Assembly: GCA_900545165.1 (NCBI GenBank)
Contig: UQYA01000031.1
Coordinates: 1-19,265 of the forward strand
DNA length: 19,265 nucleotides
Source: an uncultured Collinsella sp.
Lineage (GTDB): Bacteria; Actinomycetota; Coriobacteriia; Coriobacteriales; Coriobacteriaceae
Direction: 5' to 3'
The notes under the pieces were generated by a model that was given only the letters and a program-made list of their open reading frames with translations, made no database searches and was not told where the DNA came from. Every line of letters begins with the position of its first letter. Within the stretch, counting starts at the first letter, position 1. A program made the translations under genes and the position numbers. Below, in pieces: positions 1-6,171 of the stretch.

Positions 1-506
1 CGGTGCGCCCCGGCATCTTTAAGGCGCCCGAGTTTGACTACAGCCGTTCTGGCACGATTACCCAGGTATTCCTTGCGGATGATGCTAAGGCTCGTGTCGA
101 GATCTCGATTCCCGCCGAGGAGTGGGGGCAGCAGGCATCAATTGCCGATGCCGAGCGCCTGGTCGTGGTGGGTCGCGGCATTGGTTCCAAGAAAAACCTG
201 CCGCTGATGCGAAGACTCGCCGAGGCTCTGGGGGCCGAGCTTGGCTGCACGCGACCTGTCGTGGAGGCCGGCTGGTTGGAGTATCGCCATCAGATTGGCC
301 AGACAGGCGTATCGGTTTCGCCCAAGCTTCTCGTGAGTATCGGTGTTTCGGGCGCCATCCAGCATCTTGCCGGCATCGGTGGGGCGGAGTGCATTATCGC
401 CATCAACGAGGACCCGGATGCCCCCATCTTTGGTGCTGCCCAGTACAGGGTTGTCGGCGATGCCGTCGAGGTCGTCGAGGAGCTGCTGGCCCAGCTTGAG
501 CGCTAG
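1..506 (+). CDS. etfA: Electron transfer flavoprotein alpha subunit, C-terminal part (cut by window start)
   Basis: ETF alpha pairs with ETF beta to carry electrons between acyl-CoA-type dehydrogenases or a bifurcating partner and the respiratory or ferredoxin pools; it acts in the cytoplasm and binds FAD. About 167 residues are visible. They cover the end of the N-terminal domain (GRGIGSKKNLPLM) and the FAD-binding C-terminal domain (SVSPKLLVSIGVSGAIQH, then IIAINEDPDAPIF), which are family hallmarks. The GTG at base 3 is only an internal valine; the real start lies upstream of the window, where an etfB would normally be expected. The stop TAG (504-506) overlaps the stop of the convergent HD gene. 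I see no terminator hairpin between them. The identification is firm; the physiological partner cannot be seen. Confidence 0.93.
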   Translation, partial: VRPGIFKAPEFDYSRSGTITQVFLADDAKARVEISIPAEEWGQQASIADAERLVVVGRGIGSKKNLPLMRRLAEALGAELGCTRPVVEAGWLEYRHQIGQTGVSVSPKLLVSIGVSGAIQHLAGIGGAECIIAINEDPDAPIFGAAQYRVVGDAVEVVEELLAQLER

Positions 507-1315
507 GCGCGCGCCAGCCAGTAGCGCATCTCGTCCTTTAGGCGCTCCCAGGTCGCTTGCGTGGCGAGATCGGTAAAGGGGCGCGTAATGCCAAAGGGCG
601 CGTCGAGCAGGCGGTAGATATCGCCCTGCTCGCGCGCCAGCGCGCGGCTCGCTGGATAGACGAGCTCAAACATAAAGCAGATGAGCCCCACCAGGTAGTC
701 TGCGGGCTCGTCGCGTTCATCGCGTGCGACGCAGCGGCGCTCGTCAAAGGCAGCGAGAGCCGGTGTCGAGAACCGGCTGGCGAGAAATGCGTCCTCATCA
801 ACCTTGAGGATGGTGTCGACGGTGCTGTCGGCGATGGTGCGCATAATGTCGATCTTGTCGCCATCGCGCACGATATCGCAGAAGCGCCGCGTGCGCTCGT
901 CAAGTTGTGCCGGCAGGCGAAAGTCGCTGTGATAGGCGATGCTCGCGCGGATGAGCTCATCTTCTGCCGGGTCATCGATAAAGTCGCGGATGCTCGTTAC
1001 GGCGGGCGCATCGGCGGGGTTCTCGCCAAAGAGGACCCCGACGCCCAACGCTGCGTGGCTCATACTCTCGGCGTCCTTAAAGGTGTCCCAGCGCCGCAAC
1101 TGTTCAAAGCGTCCCATATCGTGTAACAGGCCGCAGAGCCAGGCCAGGTCAATATCCTCTGTCGACCAGCCCTGCTCGCGCGCCACGGCATCGCATGCCT
1201 CGGCAACGTGGTACGTATGCTCGATTTTGAGCGCGATACGTGGATTGGCGGCATCGTAAGCATCGGTATAGCGTTTGAAGGCCGCGGTCGCCCGGCCCCG
1301 ATCGATAGCTGTCAT
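503..1315 (-). CDS. HD-domain phosphohydrolase, substrate unknown
   Basis: This 270-residue soluble protein has an HD metal-dependent phosphohydrolase domain. The conserved elements are an early histidine in KIEHTYH (residues 30-36), the HD dyad H65-D66 in LLHDMGR, a helix with IAYHSDFRLP around residues 126-135, and a later aspartate in CDIVRDGDKIDIM. All metal ligands expected of a functional domain appear to be present. Such proteins hydrolyse phosphate esters or nucleotides, but the substrate cannot be told from sequence. The start ATG is preceded by AGGAAG at 5-6 bases. The gene is divergent from azlC and convergent with etfA, sharing a CTAG at 503-506 so that both stop codons overlap. 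No GGDEF, EAL or RelA-type synthetase domain is fused to it. The fold is well supported; the role is unknown. Confidence 0.85.
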   Translation of the reverse strand: MTAIDRGRATAAFKRYTDAYDAANPRIALKIEHTYHVAEACDAVAREQGWSTEDIDLAWLCGLLHDMGRFEQLRRWDTFKDAESMSHAALGVGVLFGENPADAPAVTSIRDFIDDPAEDELIRASIAYHSDFRLPAQLDERTRRFCDIVRDGDKIDIMRTIADSTVDTILKVDEDAFLASRFSTPALAAFDERRCVARDERDEPADYLVGLICFMFELVYPASRALAREQGDIYRLLDAPFGITRPFTDLATQATWERLKDEMRYWLARA

Positions 1316-1346
1316 AATGACTTCCTAAAATGCTGTGTCTTTCGAT

Positions 1347-1382
1347 CCGGTGGCAATTGTAGGTGAACTCGGTTGCCACCGG
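1347..1382. repeat. Perfect 10-bp inverted repeat in the HD/azlC divergent promoter gap
   Basis: CCGGTGGCAA (1347-1356) and TTGCCACCGG (1373-1382) are exact reverse complements separated by 16 bases. No T-run follows on either strand, so it is unlikely to be a terminator. It lies about 60 bases upstream of the azlC start and about 30 bases from the HD-gene start. It is therefore placed to act as an operator for a dimeric regulator or as a 5'-leader stem of the azlCD mRNA. Confidence 0.6.
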
Positions 1383-1432
1383 GCGATGATTCTGCCGCGT
1401 CGTTGAATGCGGCTCGGAAATCTTGTCGGGAC

Positions 1433-1438
1433 GAGGAA
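1433..1438 (+). promoter_or_regulatory. Ribosome-binding site fixing the azlC start
   Basis: GAGGAA lies four bases before the ATG at 1443. The in-frame ATG at 1407 has no purine-rich site upstream, so the shorter protein is preferred. Confidence 0.65.
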
Positions 1439-1442
1439 CGCT

Positions 1443-2135
1443 ATGGTGCTCAAAATCGTTAAAACCGTCTGGCCGGTGATGCTTACCTATGTTGCGATAG
1501 GCGCGCCGTGCGGAATGATTATGGCGCAGACGGGAATGGAGCCCTGGATGGTTTTTGCTCTGAGCAGCACGTTTGTGACGGGTAGCGGCCAGTTTATGGT
1601 CTGCAATCTGTGGCTGGCAGGTGTGCCTGCGGCATCGATTGTCGCAAGTGTGGCCGCAATCTCCTCGCGCTTTGCACTTTATTCGGCATCAATCGCGCCC
1701 CATCTGAGGGGTGCCTCGAAGCGTCAGACGCTGGCCGTTGCCGCGACGCTTACCGAGGAGGCATATGGCATCTCGCTTGCCAAGTTGGTTGAAGGGGAGG
1801 ATTGGGGCCCGCGCGAGTCCTTTGCGCTCAACGCGATCCTCATCGCGACATGGGGCGTTTCGTGCACGATGGGCGCCGTTGTAGGCGCCGTTGTCGATGT
1901 CCCCACCGCTATTGCTGGCTTTGTCTGCACCTCGCTCTTTATCTGCCTGCTCTTTTCGCAGCGACTGTCGCGCGGCAATGTCGTGGCTGCCGTTATGGCT
2001 GCGGTGTCTGTCGCCATATGCAAGTTCTTGGGGTGGACGAATATCGCCGTGCCGGCAAGCGTGCTCGTCGGTGTTGCCGCGGCGCTTGCGTGCGATGCTT
2101 TCGCCGAAGGAAGGGGCGCTCGCGATGCCCGTTAA
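1443..2135 (+). CDS. azlC: AzlC-family branched-chain amino acid exporter, large subunit
   Basis: AzlC is the large membrane subunit of the AzlCD exporter, which expels branched-chain amino acids (and toxic analogues such as 4-azaleucine in Bacillus) across the cytoplasmic membrane. The 230-residue product has several hydrophobic segments. The conserved family blocks are the GAPCGMIMAQTG region near the N-terminus, SSTFVTGSGQF, the charged loop with LTEEAYGI, and a C-terminal hydrophobic pair. The ATG at 1443 was chosen because GAGGAA precedes it; starting at 1407 would add 12 residues without a ribosome-binding site. The 3' end overlaps azlD by 11 bases, indicating translational coupling. 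It is divergent from the HD gene, with an inverted repeat in between that could carry regulation. Confidence 0.9.
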   Translation: MVLKIVKTVWPVMLTYVAIGAPCGMIMAQTGMEPWMVFALSSTFVTGSGQFMVCNLWLAGVPAASIVASVAAISSRFALYSASIAPHLRGASKRQTLAVAATLTEEAYGISLAKLVEGEDWGPRESFALNAILIATWGVSCTMGAVVGAVVDVPTAIAGFVCTSLFICLLFSQRLSRGNVVAAVMAAVSVAICKFLGWTNIAVPASVLVGVAAALACDAFAEGRGARDAR

Positions 2136-2448
2136 TGAGTTTTTGGTCCTGTGGCTGTCGTCATGGGCGGCTATCGCGTTTTTCCGCATTGCCCCGGCGT
2201 TTGCCTTGCGCGGGAGAACGCTGTCGCCCCGCGGTACCGAGGCCTTGGGTTATATTCCGCCCGCCGCCTTTGCGGCGCTGGTCGCTAACGATTTGATAAG
2301 CCCTGGCGCTTTCGACGCCGGCTTGTGGCAGGGCTTGATTCCCTGGATTGCGGCTGCCGGTGTCGTGGCGGTGGCAATCAAGACAAAGTCGATGTTGTGG
2401 TGCTGCGTCTCGGGCATCGTGTTCTATATCGTTTTGAGCCTTGTATAA
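2125..2448 (+). CDS. azlD: AzlD-family branched-chain amino acid transport small subunit
   Basis: This 107-residue, mostly hydrophobic protein is the small partner of AzlC. It shows the family pattern of an N-terminal membrane helix, then RIAPAFALRGRTLSPRG and the LGYIPPAAFAAL motif, and two further helices at the C-terminus. The ATG at 2125 sits inside the end of azlC (11-base overlap), and AAGGAAGGGG ends eight bases upstream, so the start is well supported and the two genes are surely co-transcribed. Length matches the usual 100-110 residues. A weak, bulged hairpin (GGGCGC, loop, GCGTCCC, near 2456-2473) follows without a clear T-run, so the operon end is not sharply marked. Confidence 0.9.
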   Translation: MPVNEFLVLWLSSWAAIAFFRIAPAFALRGRTLSPRGTEALGYIPPAAFAALVANDLISPGAFDAGLWQGLIPWIAAAGVVAVAIKTKSMLWCCVSGIVFYIVLSLV

Positions 2449-2531
2449 AAGCAAGGGCGCGTTTAGCGTCCCGGCCCAACGAATCGAATTTCTCATCGAG
2501 CTGGTCTGCTTCTTCTGGTACCATGGCCAAA

Positions 2532-2547
2532 CTTTACTGTAGCAAAG
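2532..2547. promoter_or_regulatory. Operator-like imperfect palindrome upstream of kdgT
   Basis: CTTTACTGTAGCAAAG matches its own reverse complement at 12 of 16 positions and lies 44 bases before the kdgT ATG. This is the right place for a repressor or activator site, but no named regulator box was recognised. No convincing -35/-10 pair could be fixed nearby. Confidence 0.25.
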
Positions 2548-2591
2548 CGTGACGTGGGCTTTTGTTCTGCGTCAGCGGAAATGGGGGTTTC

Positions 2592-3614
2592 ATGGCACAG
2601 GAAGCGACCGCCAACGAGCAAAAGAAATTCAAGGTTCCGCGCATCCCGGGCGACATCATGATCTATCCGATGATCGTCGGTCTTTTGCTCAACACCTTCT
2701 GCCCGCAGGTTTTTGAGATCGGCGGCTTCTTTACGGCTGCCTGCCGCGGTGGCTCCAATACCATCGTCGCCGCGATCCTGCTGTTTGTGGGCGCCGGCAT
2801 CAGCTTCAAGTCCACGCCGGGCGCCATCAAGACCGGCATCGTCGTGCTGATTCCCAAGCTGGTCGTCGCAGCGGCTCTCGGCCTGGGTGTGGCATATTTC
2901 TTTAACGATAACTTCCTGGGTCTGAGCTCCGTGTCTATCATCGGCGGCATTACGTTTTGCAACATGGCGCTCTATACGGGCATCATGGGCGAGTTCGGCG
3001 ATGAGTCCGAGCAGGGCGCCGTCGGTATCCTGTTCTTTACGGCCGGCCCCGCCGTCACGATGATCATCCTTGGTGTTTCGGGTCTTGCCAACATCCCTGT
3101 CGGTACTATCATCGGCTCCATTTTGCCGCTCGTTATCGGCATGGTTCTGGGCAACCTGTTCCCGTTTATCAAGAACCTGCTAGTTCCCGGTGCCAACCCT
3201 GCGATTGCCGTCATCGGATTTCAGCTTGGCGCGTCCATGAGCCTGTCGAGCTTTATCACCGGTGGTATTTCCGGCATCTTGCTGGGCCTTGTCACGCTGT
3301 TTGTCGTCGGTCCCATCACCTTTGCGTTCGAGCGCCTGTGCGGTGGTAACGGCAAGGCTGCCGTGGCTTGTTCCACCATCGCCGGCACGGCTATGACCAC
3401 GCCGGTTGCTCTCGCCGAGGTCGCGCCGCGCTACGCCGAGCTTGCGCCCACCGCGTACGCCCAGATCGCCACTGCCGTTATCATCACGGCAATCATGGCT
3501 CCGATTCTGACCGGCTGGGTCGACAAGAAGTTCTGCCAGGGCAAGGAGGACCTGTCGCCTGCCGGTGTCGAGGCCATCGAGGAGGCCGTCGCGACCGACA
3601 TCGACGGCGAGTAA
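2592..3614 (+). CDS. kdgT: 2-keto-3-deoxygluconate permease (KdgT family)
   Basis: KdgT-type permeases import 2-keto-3-deoxygluconate, an intermediate of pectin and uronate breakdown, by cation symport. The 340-residue product (E. coli KdgT is 327) opens with a short polar stretch and KVPRIPGDIMIYPM. Around ten hydrophobic segments follow, including GGSNTIVAAILLFVGAGI, FCNMALYTGIMGEFGDESEQGA, FQLGASMSLSSF and CSTIAGTAMTTPVALAEVAP, all typical of the family. The C-terminal 30 residues are acidic and cytoplasmic. The start at 2592 follows GGGGG at 4 bases; an in-frame TTG at 2562 is less likely. No kdgK, kdgA or uronate gene is adjacent, so the substrate rests on family membership alone. Confidence 0.88.
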   Translation: MAQEATANEQKKFKVPRIPGDIMIYPMIVGLLLNTFCPQVFEIGGFFTAACRGGSNTIVAAILLFVGAGISFKSTPGAIKTGIVVLIPKLVVAAALGLGVAYFFNDNFLGLSSVSIIGGITFCNMALYTGIMGEFGDESEQGAVGILFFTAGPAVTMIILGVSGLANIPVGTIIGSILPLVIGMVLGNLFPFIKNLLVPGANPAIAVIGFQLGASMSLSSFITGGISGILLGLVTLFVVGPITFAFERLCGGNGKAAVACSTIAGTAMTTPVALAEVAPRYAELAPTAYAQIATAVIITAIMAPILTGWVDKKFCQGKEDLSPAGVEAIEEAVATDIDGE

Positions 3615-3660
3615 CGGCCGTTACCGATAATTGATTCCGGCGTGCAATTCGCGCCGTCCG

Positions 3661-3702
3661 AGCGCCCGAACAGAAACTGTTTTGCAGTGATGTTCGGGCG
3701 CT
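3661..3702 (+). terminator. Long two-part hairpin after kdgT, probable terminator
   Basis: AGCGCCCGAAC (3661-3671) pairs perfectly with GTTCGGGCGCT (3692-3702), extended by A3672-T3691. Inside it a second stem ACTG/CAGT (3676-3679 with 3685-3688) closes a five-base loop. The T-tract downstream is poor (TTTGCT), so termination may be partial. The element overlaps the putative promoter of the following diguanylate cyclase gene. Confidence 0.55.
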
Positions 3703-3703
3703 T

Positions 3704-3712
3704 TGCTATGAT
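3704..3712 (+). promoter_or_regulatory. Putative extended -10 promoter of the diguanylate cyclase gene
   Basis: TGCTATGAT is an extended -10 element (TGn plus TATGAT, one mismatch to TATAAT). No good -35 is present at 17 bases; TTGCAG at 3682 would need a 19-base spacer, as allowed for extended -10 promoters. A start near 3719 would place the next hairpin at the very 5' end of the transcript. Confidence 0.4.
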
Positions 3713-3713
3713 T

Positions 3714-3738
3714 CCCTTTACCCCTGCGGAGTAAAGGG
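3714..3738 (+). repeat. Hairpin at the predicted 5' end of the GGDEF-gene transcript
   Basis: CCCTTTAC (3714-3721) pairs exactly with GTAAAGGG (3731-3738) around a nine-base loop. It may stabilise the mRNA or form a second weak terminator for kdgT (GGTGTTTATT follows). It does not show the conserved core of a c-di-GMP riboswitch. Confidence 0.4.
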
Positions 3739-3787
3739 GTGTTTATTGCCCTGATTCGAATTGGGCGATTCTGACCATTCGGATATT

Positions 3788-3793
3788 GAAGGG
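3788..3793 (+). promoter_or_regulatory. Ribosome-binding site favouring a GTG start for the GGDEF gene
   Basis: GAAGGG ends ten bases before the GTG at 3804. The alternative TTG start at 3786 has no Shine-Dalgarno sequence and would overlap this site. Confidence 0.45.
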
Positions 3794-3803
3794 ATGGCGT
3801 CTA

Positions 3804-4946
3804 GTGGTTAAGGCACTCAAGATTGAGATATTCCTGCTATGCATGATTGTTCTTATCGGGCTTGCCGCGCGAAGTCGTCGCTCCTTGTTCTCGAGCACCC
3901 TGCAGCTATTGTTTAGCATGCTTGGCTACACCTCTGCCGCGTACATATTATTCGATATGATCTGGACGCTTTCGGATGGTGCGGACGGCACGTTGGGTAT
4001 TGCTGCCAACTGGATTTCCAACGCGGTTTCGTTTTCGCTCTTTGCCATCGCGTGTCTCATTTGGTTTATCTATTCCGAGACGATGCAGGGCTCTCGCCTT
4101 GTGACCTCGCGCTATAGGGTGGTGCTTGTAACGTTGCCTACGGCTCTGGTGGTCGTGCTGGCTTTTACCAGTTACTGGACGCACGCCTTGTTCTATATCG
4201 ATTCGCAGGGCGTGTATCGTCGCGGCTTTGCCTATATGATCCAGCCCATTGTCAGCTACTGTTACGTTATACATGCGTCCCTGCATGCGTTTGTGCAATC
4301 TCGCAGGGTCGAGAGCCTGCAGACGAAGGCTATCTATCGAACCTTGGCATTTTTCGCCATTCCGGCCCTGGTGGGCGGTACCTTTCAGATCGTATGCTCG
4401 GTGCCTGGCCTTTGTGTCGGCGTAATGATTAGCATGTTGCTGCTCTATATCATCTGCCAGGAGCAGCTCATCTCGACCGACCCGTTGACTGGACTTAACA
4501 ATCGCAACCGTTTTGAGACCTATATGCTGTCGCTCTTCTCAAATGTGGATCAGGCCGAAGATGTGTATCTGCTCATGATGGACGCCGACGGCTTTAAGCA
4601 GATTAACGATCAGTATGGACATGTGGAGGGCGACCATGCTCTTCAGGTTGTTGCGACGGCGCTCAAGGATGTCTGCTCGGCGTCTGGTGGCTTTATCGCG
4701 CGTTATGGTGGCGATGAGTTCGTGGTGCTCCAAAAGGCAGCGGCGGAACAGGACATCATAGACCTGTGTTCGGCGATTGACGACGAGCTCGCTCGTGCCG
4801 AGGTACCGTATGCATTGCGGATGTCCATCGGTTACGCGCGGGTCGGCGATAGTGTTGATACCTGGCAAGACTTACTTCGCGCTGCCGATGCGGAGCTCTA
4901 TCGCGTCAAGGCCGAGAAAAAGAAAGCCGGCGCCCAGATACGCTAG
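3804..4946 (+). CDS. Membrane-bound diguanylate cyclase (seven-TM N-terminus plus GGDEF)
   Basis: The protein should make cyclic di-GMP from two GTP at the inner face of the membrane. With the GTG start it has 380 residues. About seven hydrophobic segments fill the first 220 or so residues, with no recognised extracellular sensor domain, and a GGDEF domain fills the rest. The domain begins at DPLTGLNNRNRF, carries the metal-binding aspartate in MMDADGFKQIND, and has an intact signature RYGGDEF (GGDEF at residues 302-306). It ends with the conserved SIGYA strand and a DAELYRVK helix. The four residues at the usual inhibitory-site position (RxxD, five before GGDEF) read ASGG, so product inhibition through the I-site is probably absent. 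No EAL domain is fused. The gene stands alone, with a putative promoter upstream and a strong terminator downstream. Confidence 0.88.
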   Translation: MVKALKIEIFLLCMIVLIGLAARSRRSLFSSTLQLLFSMLGYTSAAYILFDMIWTLSDGADGTLGIAANWISNAVSFSLFAIACLIWFIYSETMQGSRLVTSRYRVVLVTLPTALVVVLAFTSYWTHALFYIDSQGVYRRGFAYMIQPIVSYCYVIHASLHAFVQSRRVESLQTKAIYRTLAFFAIPALVGGTFQIVCSVPGLCVGVMISMLLLYIICQEQLISTDPLTGLNNRNRFETYMLSLFSNVDQAEDVYLLMMDADGFKQINDQYGHVEGDHALQVVATALKDVCSASGGFIARYGGDEFVVLQKAAAEQDIIDLCSAIDDELARAEVPYALRMSIGYARVGDSVDTWQDLLRAADAELYRVKAEKKKAGAQIR

Positions 4947-4989
4947 AAAAAAGGGCGCACGACCGTTGCGATGGTCGTGCGCCCTTTTT
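4947..4989. terminator. Strong bidirectional rho-independent terminator
   Basis: GGGCGCACGACC (4953-4964) pairs perfectly with GGTCGTGCGCCC (4973-4984). Six A's lie before and five T's after, so the stem also works on the other strand. It starts immediately after the GGDEF-gene stop and can also end transcripts from the convergent EamA gene, which has no better terminator of its own. Confidence 0.9.
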
Positions 4990-5029
4990 GCGTTTGCGGG
5001 GGCCACCGGCCATAACGCCCAGGCGCGGT

Positions 5030-5052
5030 GCGGCAAGACGAGCGTCTGCCGC
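5030..5052. repeat. Intergenic GC-rich hairpin between convergent genes
   Basis: GCGGCAAGAC (5030-5039) pairs with GTCTGCCGC (5044-5052) with one bulged A and the four-base loop GAGC. No T-run follows on either strand. A second small palindrome, GGCCACCGGCC, lies at about 5001-5011. The remaining bases between 4990 and 5136 hold no gene I can support. Confidence 0.45.
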
Positions 5053-5136
5053 TGCGGCTCGGTACGAAATCAACGAGAATCAGTGTGCTCCATTGAGCTA
5101 AAGTGTGCGAACGCCCTCTCTAAAAAGGTGAGCTCG

Positions 5137-6072
5137 CTAGGCTTTTTTGGGTTTGTTGACGATGATGATGCCGCCGCAGACCAACAGCAGGGCAACGATG
5201 ACGGTAATGGGGCTCGTGCCAGCGCCCTCGCCGAGCAGCAGCGCGCTCAGCAGCACACCAAAGACGGGGTTCATAAACCCAAAGACCGAGACGCGGCTGA
5301 CGGGGTTGACGGCAAGCAGGCGCGACCACAGCGAGTAGGCGACCGCGGAGATAAGCGCCATGTAGATGATGAGCGCGATGGCGGGGGCAATCGCCGTGGG
5401 GGAGAGCGCGCCACCCATCAAAAAGCCGATGGCGGTGAGGACCAGGCCGCCGACCAAGAACTGCCACCCGGCAAGCAAGACGCCGTCGTGCTCACGCGAG
5501 AAGATACCGATCAGGCAGGTCGAAAGGGCACCCGCGACGGTGGAGGCTAGGATAAAACCCTCGCCGTCGAGCGTAAAGCCAAAGGTGCCATCCGCGCCCG
5601 AAAGGTTGACGAGCGCGACACCGGCAAAGCCCAGTACGCAGCCGAGCACTTTGGCCGCATCGAGCTTTTCGGTGCGAAACGCTAGGGCGGCAAAGAGGAT
5701 GGCTAGGAAGTTGGCGCTGGCCTCGATGATGGAGCTCGACATGGCGCTGGCGCGCGAGAGGCCCAGATAGAAAAAGAAGTACTGCCCGATGGTCTGAAAG
5801 AGCGACAAGATAAAGATGGGCTTGATGTCGCGCGCTTGCGGTATGAGGGGGCGGCGTTGGGCCGCGCTCATCCCAACGATAACCAGGGCGCCGGCAAGCG
5901 TAAAGCGTAAACCTGCAAAGAGCAGCTGCGAAGCGGTATCGTGCGCCGGGATACCAAAGAGTGCGTAGCCGATCTTGATGCAGGGGAAAGCCGACCCCCA
6001 GAGCGCGCAACAAACAAGACAGCCCAGGATGAGTCCGGGCAGGGTGGCGAGATACGGCTTGCGGCTTTCCAT
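5137..6072 (-). CDS. EamA/DMT-superfamily transporter (probable metabolite exporter)
   Basis: This 311-residue inner-membrane protein has about ten hydrophobic helices arranged as two EamA repeats. The first repeat contains CALWGSAFPCIKIGYALFG, the helix ending FFFYLGLSRASAMSSSIIEA, and FLAILFAALAFRTEKLDAAK. The second contains ALSTCLIGIFSRE, ALISAVAYSLWSRLLAV and PVSRVSVFGFMNPVFGVLLS. It ends with a short basic tail KPKKA. Family members export amino acids or other small metabolites, but the substrate cannot be inferred. The start at 6072 was chosen because AGGAAGGA lies four bases upstream; the in-frame start at 6114 would lie inside the purL terminator and has no such site. It lies downstream of purL on the same strand but is separated from it by that terminator. 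Confidence 0.85.
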   Translation of the reverse strand: MESRKPYLATLPGLILGCLVCCALWGSAFPCIKIGYALFGIPAHDTASQLLFAGLRFTLAGALVIVGMSAAQRRPLIPQARDIKPIFILSLFQTIGQYFFFYLGLSRASAMSSSIIEASANFLAILFAALAFRTEKLDAAKVLGCVLGFAGVALVNLSGADGTFGFTLDGEGFILASTVAGALSTCLIGIFSREHDGVLLAGWQFLVGGLVLTAIGFLMGGALSPTAIAPAIALIIYMALISAVAYSLWSRLLAVNPVSRVSVFGFMNPVFGVLLSALLLGEGAGTSPITVIVALLLVCGGIIIVNKPKKA

Positions 6073-6076
6073 GATG

Positions 6077-6084
6077 TCCTTCCT
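6077..6084 (-). promoter_or_regulatory. Ribosome-binding site fixing the EamA gene start
   Basis: On the minus strand AGGAAGGA lies four bases before the ATG at 6072. This excludes a 14-residue longer protein starting at 6114, whose first codons would be part of the purL terminator stem. Confidence 0.7.
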
Positions 6085-6097
6085 GTATGCGCGAAGC

Positions 6098-6134
6098 AAA
6101 AAAGAACCCGCCACCGGATGTGTCGGTGGCGGGT
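6098..6134 (-). terminator. Rho-independent terminator of purL
   Basis: On the minus strand CCCGCCACCG and CGGTGGCGGG (6124-6133 with 6107-6116) form a perfect 10-bp stem with a seven-base loop. TTC and six T's (6098-6103) follow. It lies about 40 bases after the purL stop and just before the EamA gene. Confidence 0.9.
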
Positions 6135-6171
6135 GTTGTTACCCGAAGGGATTGTACCCGATGGGAAAGGT

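Noticed and set aside
1407..1442. A 12-residue longer AzlC starting at the ATG at 1407
   Set aside because: No ribosome-binding site before 1407, while GAGGAA sits properly before 1443.
2456..2473. Terminator after azlD
   Set aside because: The stem is short and bulged and is not followed by a T-run.
3703..3803. Possible c-di-GMP riboswitch before the diguanylate cyclase gene
   Set aside because: The hairpin at 3714-3738 lacks the conserved GEMM core and receptor sequences; only a simple stem is present.
5080..5120. tRNA-like D-arm on the minus strand (TAGCTCAATGGAGCA)
   Set aside because: The loop is too short, and no anticodon arm, T-arm GTTCGA or pairing acceptor ends are found around it.
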